From: Kingdonia uniflora | Taxonomy: Eukaryota; Streptophyta; Magnoliopsida; Ranunculales; Circaeasteraceae | Reading direction: 5' to 3' | DNA length: 64,000 nucleotides | Assembly: GCA_014058105.1 (NCBI GenBank) | Contig: JACGCM010002890.1 | Coordinates: forward strand, 1,302,001 to 1,366,000 | Shown: piece after piece, positions 10,201-22,200 of the stretch | Layout of the letters: each line of letters opens with the position of its first letter | Numbering within the stretch: the first letter of the stretch is position 1 | Made by a program: the position numbers and the translations under genes | The notes under the pieces: model-generated | What the model saw: the letters and a program-made list of their open reading frames with translations, nothing else | Told to the model about the DNA's origin: nothing | The model's database searches: none

Positions 10201-13200
10201 ATCACATTCTTCCCACTTCAGATCTTAATAGTTAGGCAAAACTTTAAGAAAGGCTAGACACCCCAAGTTAGGCAAGCCTTAAGAAAGGCTAGCCACCCCA
10301 ATTTGGCAAAGCTTTAAGAAAGATTAGCCACCCCAGGTTAGGCGACCCTTGAAGAAAGGCTAGCAACCCCAAGTTACACGAGCTATAAGAAAGGCTAGCC
10401 ACCCCAATTTGGCAAAGCCTTAAGAAAGACTAGCCACCCCAAGTTAGGTGAGCCATAAGAAAGGCCAACCGCTCAAATTAGGCAAATAAAACCTAAAGAA
10501 AGGCAAGCCATCCCAATTTGGCAAAGCCTTAAGAATGACTAGCCACCCCAAGTTAGGCAGTCATAAGAAAGGCTAGTCACCCCAATTTGGCAAAGCCTTA
10601 AGAAAGACTACTTACCCCAAGTTAGGCGACCTTCGAAGGAGTGCTAGCCACCCCAAGTTAGGTGAGCCATAAGAAAGGCTAGCCGCCCCAATTTAGGCAA
10701 ATAAAGTCTTAAGAAAGGCAAGCCACCCCAATTTGGTAAAACCTTAAGAAAAGACTAGCCCCCCAAAGTTAGGCGAGCAATAAGAAAGGCTAGCCACCCC
10801 AATTTGGCAAAGCCTAAAGAAAGACTAGCCACCCCAAGTTAGGCGACCCTTGAAGGAGGGCTAGCCACCCAATCGTCCAAGTTCAAAATGTGAACTAGAC
10901 GCCCAATAATAGGCGACCCTCAAAGGAGGGCTAGCCACCCAAATCGTCCAAGTTCAAAATATGAACTAGATGCCCAATAATAGGCGACCTTCGAAGGAGG
11001 GTTAGCCACCCAAATCATCCAAGTTCAAAATGTGAACTAGACGCCGAAAAATTGGTGACCCTCGAATGAGGCTAACCACCCAATCGTCTAAGTTTAAAAT
11101 GTGAGCTAGACGCCTGATAATGGCGACCCTCGAAGGAGGCTAGCCCCAATTGCCCAAATTCAAAGTATGAACTAGGCACCTAATAATAGCAACCCTCAAA
11201 TGAGGTGAGCCCCAATATTTGCCTAAGCTCAAAGTGTAAACTAGGCACTTAATAATGGCGATCCTAACTGAGGTGAGGCCCAATATTTTCCGAAGTTCAA
11301 AGCATGAACTATGCACCCAAGAGTGGCGACCCTCAAATGAGGTGAGCCCCAATATTTGCCTAAGCCCCCTATCGTAAATAGGATTGACTACGGATTCGAG
11401 CCATAACACATGGTTTCATAAAATTCGTACGATTTTCCCAATCTAAATCCACATGTTTTACATGAAAAAGATTTTGCTCAGCATGTTCTATTCTATGTGG
11501 GTAGGAGTAGAGCCCGACTCGATAGTGTTAAAAAAGGAGAGGAAGTAGAACCAAGTCAAGATGATACATCAACCCCTTTTTCTTGCGATAGCCCCAATAT
11601 TTGCCTAAGCTCAAAGTGTGAACTAGGCACCTAATTATGACGACCCTCAAATGAAGTGAGCCCCAATATTTGCCTAAGTTCAAAGTGTGAACTAGGCACC
11701 TAATTATGGCAACCCACAAATGAGGAGAGCCCCAATATTTGCCTAAGCTCGAAGTATGAACTAGGCACCCAATAATGGCGACCCTCAACTGAGGTGAGCC
11801 CCAATATTTTCCCAAGTTCAAATTATGAACTATGCACCTAAGAGTGGCGACCCTCAAATGAGGTGAGCCTCAATATTTGCCAAAGCTCAAAGTGTGAACT
11901 AGGCACCTAATTATGGCGACCCTCAAATGAGGAGAACCCCAATATTTGTCTTAAGCTCGAAGTATGAACTAGGCACCCAATAATGGCGACCCTCAAATGA
12001 GGTGAGCCCCAATTGCTCAAGTTCAAATTATGAAGTATGCACCCATAGTGGCGACCCTCAAATGAGGTGAGCCCCAATTGCCCAAGTTCAAATTATGAAC
12101 TACGTGCCCAATAATGCCGACCCTCGAAGGAGGTTAGCCACTCAATTGCCTAGGTTCAAAAATGTGAACTAGACGCCCATTCGTCCACGTTGAAAACGTG
12201 AACTAAACACCTAATAATGGCGACCCTAAAATGAGGTGAGCCCCAATATTTGCTTAAGCTCAAAGTGTGAACTAGGCACCTCATAATTGTGACCCTCAAA
12301 TGAGGTGAGCTTCAATATTTGCCTAAGCTCAAAGTGTGAACTAGGCACCTAATAATTGCGACCCTCAAATGAGGTGAGCCCCAATATTTGCCCCAAGTTC
12401 AAAGTGTGAACTAGGCGCCTAATAATGGCGACCCTCAAATGAGGTAAACCCCAATATTTGTCCAAGTTCAAAGTATGAACTAGGCACCTAATAGTGGTGA
12501 CCCTCAAGCCTACTAAGTTAAAATATAAGCATCTTGTGACCATGCAGTTTAAATTTTTTCTAAGTATCCCATACTTGGGGGCGAGTTTGTTGGCAAAGAG
12601 CCAAACATTAATCGTTATAACCATAAACATGGCCAAATTAAATATAATTCAAGGCAATCACACTTGGGGACGAGCGTGGCGTCTCATCTACAGAATTAGC
12701 TCGTTGTAATCTGCAAACGTAACAAAGTTAATTACGCACATTGAGGGTTAGCTTGTTGACAAAGAGCTAAACATGACTTGCTGTAACCTTCAAGCATAGA
12801 TTAATGAAATATTTTCCAAGTTCACCATACTTGGAGGTAAGACACAAAGAGCTAAACATGACTCGCTGTAACCTTCAAGCATAGCTTAATTAAATATTTT
12901 CCAAGTTCACCATACTTGGAGGCAAGCCTGGCGCTGGCGTCTCAGAGATAAAACTAGCTCGTTACATCTTACAAAGATATGTTTAATTTTTTTTAAGTAC
13001 CCTACACTTGGGGGCAAGCTTGTCAGCTAAGATCCAGACATAGCTCACTATAACCTGCAAGTAGAAAATTTCAAATATTTTCTAAGCCCCATATACTTAG
13101 CCCGCTATAACCTATCAGTTAGGTAGGTTGTAAGTAAAGACCTAGTTTTTAAGTTGTTGGAGATGTTCATACCTTCACCTTATACATAATTAGATCGCAA

Positions 13201-16200
13201 GTGGCGACCTAGCTCTTAAGTTGGTGGAGATGTTCAAGCCTTCACCTTATATATAGTTAGGCTGCAAGTAACGGTCTAGTTTTTAAGTGGGTCGATCGTA
13301 AGTGACGACCTAGTTTTTTAAATTGGTAGAGATGTTCAAGCCTTTATCTTAATTATAAATAATTTGGCCACAAGTGACGATCTAGTTTTTAAGTGGGTAG
13401 GTCGTGAGTGATGATCTAGTTTTAATTAGGGGGAGATGATTCAATTTTCACCATTAATCAATAAATAGGTTGTATGTGACAACCTAGTTTTAATTGAGCA
13501 GAGGTGATCCAATTTTCACAGTTAATCAATAGGTAGGTCGTAAGTGACAACCTAGTTTTAATTAGGTAAAAATGATCAAGATCTTATAATATTGGTTTAT
13601 CAACTACCCCTCAGCTCCCAAAGGTATAACTGGGAGGGGGCAAATGTAGGAGCATAGATATTCATAGATAGCTAGCTCGTCACTTGATGAGTTAGCCTAA
13701 GTAATCTACTGACTACCCACTGTGGACATTCATTTATAGCTGGCTCGTCACTTGATGAGCTAGCCTCAGTAATCCATTGGCTACCCACTATGGACATTCA
13801 TTCATAGTTGGCTCGTCACTTGATGAGCTAGCCTAAGTAATCCACTGACAATCCACTAAGGAGATTCATTCAGAGTTAACTCGTCACTTGATGAGCTAGC
13901 CTAAGTAATCTACTGACTACCCACAATGGACATTCATTCATTGCTGGCTCGTACAAACTACCCAAGTCGTCCGATAATCTCGGAAGGGTAGATAAGGAAT
14001 AAACAAATACCAAGGGCAAAGAGCCATAGCCTCCAAAATATCTATATAAGGAAGACCCACACTAAAGGGTAGGGGGATTCTTCCCTCTTTAAAAAAGACA
14101 CTGTAGCAGCTAAACCCTAGAAACTCTTGGATGACGTGATACGCTACCAAGAGGGCTACAGGCCATCAATCCTCAATCAAAGATCACCCTCAATTAGTCC
14201 AAAGATCTCGTAGCCCAGAAACGAAGGGGATTACATGTCACGACCCCACTCTATGAACACCAATATTGTCCCCATTTAACCAATGCGGATCTACTATAAT
14301 GTGGGATTTTTCTTCCTAAGAAAAGGCATCGGTGGTATGTAAAGTGAGATCTTAACTTAAGAACCATACACCTGGCATAATCTTAAGCGATGTAGGACTA
14401 AACGACTGGTGGAACCATCACCGCTAATGGGCTAGGCGCCTCTCTAGTACCTGCTCAGCCGGGGTACAGTCCTCTTATCTTTAAGATCGAGCCGTCCCCG
14501 GCTCCGGCTCTGATACCATTTTATCACGACCCCACTCTACGAGCACCGATATTGTCCCCACTTAACCACAGCGGATCTTCTGCAGTGTGGGATTTTTCTT
14601 ATGTAAAGTGAGATCTTAACTTAAGGACCACACACCTGGTAGGATCTTAAGCGATGTGAAACTAAACGACTGATGTAACCATCACCGCTATTGGGTTGGG
14701 CGCCTCTCCAATACGTGTTCAGCCGGGGTGTTACACTACAGGAGTAGAACAAGAAAACTGAAAAACAAAATCATGCACTCAACAGAGAAAATACTACTAA
14801 TAATATTATTAATAGTAACCGAATAAAACATCTAAGGTTATGAACTAATTAGCAACGCAAGCTTCGATATATGTGTAAAGAATCAAGAGTGTTTGAGAAC
14901 TGTATACCTATTGCTAACACAAAATAGTGTCTTGCGTCCTTCAAGCTCTTTATTGCAACAACGGAAAGAAGGATCATGAAATGAAGGGATGCCTTCTCAT
15001 GTACATGCCATCCGAAGAAAAAACCGCAGGTGTAAGCGTAAGCTACCCATCTCGAAATCAGCATAGGACGAGGATTTCTCCATGCCTTTATGAGACATGG
15101 AGATGTTGCGAGCAAGACTAGCACAAACGTTACCAAGGGAGTAACCTGTCATTCCATAAAAACCAAAATATGAAGGGTAAAAACAGAAGTATGAACTGAA
15201 CTTCACCAAACAAATGTCAGAAAATATATGATGGACCTGTCCATCATGACTATGCACTATGGACCCTATCACCATATTCTACACACCACCTACCAAGTCT
15301 ATCTACCATCTGAATTGCATAATGCAATTAAGCAGCTGCATTTGAAAGATGGCATCGATGCGTACATTATGGAGGTCAGATAAATCGAAGACAACTTTCT
15401 TTGGTCAAAATAGTCATAAGGATGATTAATAACGAATATATCCATTGCCATTTAAATAGATAAATTAAGTAGGGTTACCTGAGGGAGTACAGTAAAAGGA
15501 GAAGAGTCCCCCACTAACCCACCAGTGAATGAGGCAGAGGGTGTCTTGATATTGAATCCCACTTTAGAAAGCAAAAAACCAAGCCCTTTATCTAAAATTA
15601 TGTAAAGCACCCAAAAATTTGGTGCCCAATATGCATGGCAAAGTCCCCTGCCGAAAGGGAACAACCGCCGCAGAACTTGCTGTATCTGCAAGAAAGAATC
15701 TAAATCATAAGTGCATGATATTACATAAAAATCCTACATTTTTTTATGCACTATTTGACAGCAGGTACTACAGTAAACATCATCTCAGAATGCAGAGAAT
15801 AAGTCAAACACCAAGAGAAAGTAGGAAAAACTACTTATATGGGCCAATCTAGCGAAATCCGGGTGAATCAGACTACCATAAATTTGGTCTGGGCTCTCTT
15901 GTCTACCCTACACTGTAGGGTTATAAATTTTCCTCGTTAGCCCATTTTACCCTTAAAGTGGCCCACTTTTCTCTCTCTCCTCTCTTTACACCTAAGTAAA
16001 AAAAACACAGTTGTGACACACTTTTTTTTCTTTTATCTCTCTCCAACTTCATCTTCTCATTTTCTCTCTCTAAACTCCCATAAATCATTTTTTCCAAAAC
16101 CCTTTCTCTTAAGGGCATTATCGCTTCCGCAATTGACCCAATTTACTCCAAAACGTAGGTAAACTCCATTCGTTGAAAATATTGGCTACAAATTGTATAT

Positions 16201-19200
16201 AATCCTCCGAATATCGATTCAACATCATAACCCCCTTATCCGAATTAATAGAACGTTTTTCTTCAACTTCAACAACGGCTACAGTACTTGTTATCTTATA
16301 TTACAGTTTGTTGAACTCGTGCTCTTAATGAGTTGTTCCCGATTCTTCTCCATAAAAGTTTAGTGAGAATTTGAAATGGGTTTTTATCTCTACTGGAAAC
16401 TAATTTTTCTGCCAAATTTATAAGTTGGTCATAGATTTGACATATAAATGTTTGACAAACCATTTAATAAATTGGAGTCTTAATAACTCGTAGTTAATTT
16501 TATGTGAGTGGTTCAAACTGAACATAGTGTTCAAATTAGTTTTCAACTACAGACATGAGTCTAAGTTAGTAATATACTTGTCAGTTTAAGTAATTGAACA
16601 AGTATTAAACCCTTTAAGTTGGTAACATACTTGTTAGTTTAAGTAATTAAAAAAATATTAATCTCTTTTAAGTTGGTAATATATTTGTCAGGGATTTTAG
16701 AAAACATGGTTTTACTTGGATGACAATTTGTGTATGTTTCTTTGGATCAGGTATCAAACATTCACATCGTTGATTTTGAAAATTTTCTTACTTCAATTAA
16801 TAAATCTTGAATTAAAACCAAAGTTTACCTACTGTTAGTTCATATACCAATTATGATAATTTGGTAAATATATCGACAGTTTACGTAGAAAAATATGGGT
16901 ATGTTAAGGCCCTGTTTGGATTGCATATGAAAGTGGAGCTAGAGATAGGAAAAAAATTCCCGAATGAAGTCAATGGTCACGGAAGAGAGAGAAAACTTTT
17001 GATGGAAAAGGTGGAAAGAGAAACACATTTATTATTCATAATAAACAAGTAAAGGGTATAACAGACTTTCTCAAATAGCCACAAAACAAAAGACAACTAA
17101 AGCCAAATGTCTGACATACACTACTGTTAATAAAAGAGTAGACGAACGAGTCTAACGACTAACGGAGGTAGACAAGAGAGACCGAACTTTGCCGTTTTGA
17201 ACGATATAAGTAATTCTCCCGAGAAAGTAAGAGTGTCAAATGATGCCAATATTAAGCAACAGATACCAAAAGAATCGGAACCTATCCACATAATTTTTTC
17301 AGATGCGTCATAAAACAAATTAGGATATCATATGACTATGCATATCTTCTTTTTAACACCATTTTCCAATATTTGTGATTTCTTTGTTGATTCTTGTAAT
17401 GTTAGGTCTTCATTTCGAAATGGCAAGAGCAGTTCATTATGAATTTTATTAGTGTGCTGAATTTTTTACCAATCTTTCTGTATATTGGTCTATTTCCTAG
17501 CTGTTCCGACTCTTATGCTTTCCAAAATATTTGTCCCCGGGGGACACAAGTTCCCTGCTTCTACAACAGTAAATCCTAGAACGCAGCCACATTACTCATT
17601 AACAAGATGAATGTCTAAGGGGGAATAAGAATTCACATTGTCCAAAAGGTAAACACAGTCAAATTTTGTAGCCACAAAGTCTATCTTATGTTGTATATCC
17701 AATCGTCATGAATTGGACGACAAAAGTAATAATTAGAACTCTACTTCCCAATGGAGTAATAAGAACACCCACATACTCCCTAGGACTTATTTGAGTCTTC
17801 AAAATGACTAATTATGGGTGAACTCCTTTCTCATACTCTTTCCTTCATCACATACGGTCATCTGGTGGTTTACCCAGTAGTAAAATCTGGATATTGAACT
17901 TTATCTTCCTGGCGCAGTTTCCATTTGAATGATATAAGTCCTCTAATCATCAGAACACTTGCATGAATAACTTCAAAACTAGCATCACGTCATCCGAGTC
18001 TATTAAACCACTCTACTAGGCTAAAATAAGTGAAAATGTGTTTAAAGATCTTGATCACGCTCATACGCTTCTTCAAACTGTGACTACTGCCATCTTTTGC
18101 TTGTGAGAAGTAAAGAAATCAAAACCCATTTTCCATTCAAAGGGTAAAAAAGAGAGGATATCATTAAACTCTATTTTCCTTTCTTGGTCAAGTCGATGAA
18201 TCTGCAATCAGCTCGGTCCCTAAGGTGACCAATCCTTCCTCATCCAAGGATTATGGACCCATATATTGTTGTACTGTGGTCTATAAAGAAATATCCAAGA
18301 TTTTTATTACGAGATTGAAGAAGGTGCTATCTCCTCTGATTAGTTACAACCATTCTGCCTTTGTTGAAGGTTGAAACATTTCAGATAACCTCTTAATGGA
18401 ACAAAATTTGATGGGAAACTATCACAAGAATGAAGACACAGCTTGTTGTACTGTAAAGATTGATCTCAGGAGGCTTATGATTCAGTCCAATGGGAGATAG
18501 TGCTTGTGATCTTTGAAGCCATGAGCTTCCCCAACACTTTTACTCAGTGAATTACCCCAACCCAATTCTCCATCTCTATCAATGGTACCCTGGATGGCCA
18601 CTTAAAGGGAGAAAGAGGTCTTAGGCAGGGAGGCCCTCTATCACATTATCTGCTGTGGAAATTGTTGGCTTGATGAAAACAGTAAGAGGAAAAAAATTTG
18701 AACTCCACAAAAAATGTTATTAGACCCATGTTAACTGTTACGGATTACGTTCGCGGAAGCATTGAATTCCAATCAATTGAGAAAACTAGGGTTTTTAGAG
18801 TTCAACAAAAAACTCTTTACAAAAAGAACCAACTCTCTCCTAGACAAGCTCCTAACATATATAGCTAAAAAAGGCTACGTGCACTCCTGGGTGTACGACC
18901 CACGAGAGCCACGATCTGTCATTAACACATTTTGTTTTTGCGGATGACTTGTTGTTCTGATAAAAAAAGATAACTAGTCTGTTATGGATATGAAAGACTG
19001 CCTTGTGCAATTTAAACTGATGACCAGTATAGTGATCAATGAAGAAATGTGTACCTTGTACCATTGTTCCTTAGATGATAGGACATAGCAGCTTATCAAT
19101 ATTGGGCATGAATGAGGGTAATGTGTCCTTCAGTTACCTGGGTGTGCCTCTGATAGAAAGAGATTATCAGCAGCCGGTGGAGAGTATAATAATACGCCAC

Positions 19201-22200
19201 CAGCTGATCTCCCCATGACCGAGGGCTAGGGATTGTCAACAGCTGGTGTAAAGTATAGCAAATAAAGTCTCTTCTTGGAAGCACAGATATTTGTCTGGAG
19301 TAGGGAGATTGCAGTTTACAAAGCAAAACTGAATTGTATGACACGAGTATCCTCTAAGTTCCTGTAGATATGTACAAGTACATGATGGCATTGTGCCTTA
19401 AAGCTTCAATCATGAGATACCCGCCTGATACCCGCGAATTGGGTGGAGTTATTTATTTAAGAAAGCAAAAACTTGAGGATATGAAGATTCACCAAAACTG
19501 CTCTTGGGCTTGGAAGAGTGTGCTTCAGTCGAGATAAGAAGCTCAAAAGACGGTCTAGCATCTAGTGGGAAATGGTAAATCTGCAAACATCAGGCAATAA
19601 TTGAGGTATGACTCAACTCTCAATATTAATGCCCCACTTTCTAACATCATTAATACCTATGATGGAGTTCTTCATTGTTGTCTATATTATAGATATTTTG
19701 TCTGGAATTTTTACTAACCTAACCTGAGTCATGATGAAGTTATCTGGAAACCTTCTAAAAGAGGGAATTTTTCTCTTTCTGCAACATAGGAAGCCCTAAG
19801 GCCAAAAAGGAATAAAGTGGATTGAAGTATGGTGTGCCGGAATAAAATCACTACTCCTAAAAACAACTTCAACGCATTGAAGGATTTTATTATGGCACTG
19901 CTTACCTAGCATAGACTGATGCATAGAGGCATTCTTCAAGGATTCCAATGCTGCTTATGTGGAAACTCTAATGCAAGCACCAATTGCTTGTTCATGGAGT
20001 GCGTATTGACCAAAAACCTGTGGAGAAAAATCTTGATCAGATGCAACATTACACAACTGTGGGGGATTATAATGGTGAAACCATTTGGCTCAAGCGTTCA
20101 AATCACAAGGAAATACTACTTCAAATTCCGCGGGCAGCATTCATTACTCTGAATAACCATTCATGGTGGAAAAGACATGAATTTTTTTTCAGAGATCCAA
20201 CAAAGCCTGCTCTCACAATCTACAGTACTGTCAGCACAAAAGTTGAAATCCTACTCAGAAGTAAAGTTCACAAGATTGAAGATTCCCAGAGAAATGAACC
20301 TGATTGTTCAAGATTGAACTGCTTTCAATGCAAGACAGTTAAAACTGACAAGTTTTGTAAGTGGGCTCATCCCCCATCGCTAGGCTTATCTAAATAGGGT
20401 GAGCGTAAGCCATTCTTCAAGGCCCCATTCCATGTGACTGAAGGATGAGGTGAGCTATTGTTTTTTTTTTTTTTTATATGTCCCCCCTGAAGGATGCATG
20501 TTGTTGATCAGACATGTATCTTTGCAAGAAGATGGGGCTATGGAGGATTACTAAGAGACAGCAATTGTAAATGCCATCTGGTCTCCACAGGTAGAGATGA
20601 AAAAACAAACTGATATTCATCATGAAATGCAGGTGATAAGGTCTGAGAATGTGTGTTCAGATGGGACCTAGAAAGGCGAGGTTGGCCACCCATTCAACTT
20701 AAATTGTGGACGTCATCCAAGGAAAGGCCAAACCCCCATGGAGATGAAGGCATTTCTTGAAGAACATTGGAGTTCAAGCCCAGGCAATGGAGGGTTTTAG
20801 AAACTTTCATAGGTATAGAAAAGCTAACCAGATTGCTGATTTCTTATCTATTTTATCTAATGTAATTGGTGAAAATGTTATTCCTTCTAGCTTCTTAGCT
20901 CATGCTCTTCGCACCATTTTAGAGAAGGGTGCTAGGGGTGAATATACACTAGATTGTAAAACTTTTTGATCAGTATAGCTGGTAGGGATGCTGCCTAACC
21001 CCAGCATGCCTTCCAATAAACAACAACTTTATTTTCCCTTTTAGATATGCAACAACAAATATATATTTGAAGCTTTGTCTATGGCACCGCCAAATAAGAC
21101 ATTTGTTACTTCAATATTTCAAATCACTTAATTTTCTCTTCAATATATTGAATCTTCCCACTTTTACGATTTTTTTTCTCACTAGACTTACTCTATCCCA
21201 ACCTAGTTACTCTTTTTGAATTTTAACTCTCAAAAATTTCTCTTCTCGCACTCCAGTTTTTCTCTCATAATTTTTTCTCTCGTCATTTCCAAATTTATTA
21301 AAGGAAGTTGATTTCAAATTCATTACAAAAATTGATCCTTGGTTTTCCTAAAACAAACATAAGGAAGTAGGTCTTCAGTATTTTTATTGTTCTTTTCCTT
21401 AATTTTCCATCAACAAAACATACCCTCTATTTGAACTTCAAATCCAATCATTGCCGAGTACCCGTTATTAACACTCCTTGAGAACCCATAAAACATTGCA
21501 AAAAGATAACCACTTCAAAAAAGCTTATTCATAGTTCTTGCGAAAAAGCTAATAACAATAAAAGCTACAAAAGTGACACATGGATGTGAAAATAAGCTTA
21601 ACGCTATGTCCAGAAAAAAGAAGAAGAAGATACGAATATCACAGGCTCCTCTGAATGACCCAGTGCCACAGAAGTCTGATTTCAAAGGAGAGTTATCATA
21701 AATCAGTAGTGGGAGTTTTCTACGTTAAATGGTCAGTAGGCGATGTGGGTCAATAATCTTTTTTTGTTGCCAACAATATAGTTTTCTTGCAAATGGGAGC
21801 TGAACATTTACTTGATTTGCAGACAGGAGGTATCTTACTTTTAAGCATATGGAAAAGATATGATCTGAGGTTAATCATTATAATAATCTACGACAACTTC
21901 CTAAGTGGAATCGATGAATGGAACGACTCCAGAGATTCATACATATGATTAGTATAAATTTTGATATTTACCTAGAAATATATCATTTTGACCGTGTTTG
22001 ATGTTTAACTTCAACAGTTTATGTATCTAACTGCCATGGGGTGGGTCACGGGTGGGGGTAGGAGGGTGACCCAGGGTTTGTATAATCTCCAAAAAGTGGA
22101 ACTTAGGGTATGACTCAGCGAACAGGAAGTATAAATGTGTAGTTTGTTTCCAAGATATCTTTACAAGATCTCCATTTTTTATTTCTAGTGTCAAACCTTT

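Larger units (their letters stand above)
7608..14740 (+). mobile_element. Element X: non-coding LTR retrotransposon (LARD-like) in ALG8 intron 3
   Basis: Direct terminal repeats lie at about 7608-8179 and 13645-14235. After the 5' LTR comes tggcaccgtctgaggtc (8181), like the TGGCGCCGTCT primer site seen in G3. Before the 3' LTR is the polypurine tract tgggagggggcaaa (13631-13644), then TGTAGG. This fixes plus orientation, antisense to ALG8. The interior of about 5.5 kb shows no gag or pol; it is mostly tandem repeats. The ends and primer site resemble the Tat-type gypsy elements further right, so it may be a non-autonomous derivative mobilised by such elements (inference). The 5' LTR start is diverged, and I could not define a target-site duplication. 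A TRIM sits at its right end. Confidence 0.8.

Noticed and set aside
11140..11857. Repetitive minus-strand ORFs (89 and 109 residues) with 23-residue repeats
   Set aside because: They follow from the 69-bp tandem unit being a multiple of three; no start, context or conservation beyond the DNA repeat.
10231..12508. Regular repeats resembling a CRISPR array
   Set aside because: Units are contiguous without unique spacers, diverged, and lie inside a plant retrotransposon.
16908..16925. MITE-like terminal motif aggccctgtttggattg
   Set aside because: No inverted partner or target duplication found within the intron.
17532..17546. Near-palindrome tgtccccgggggaca
   Set aside because: Isolated and not perfect; no terminator or element context in a plant intron.
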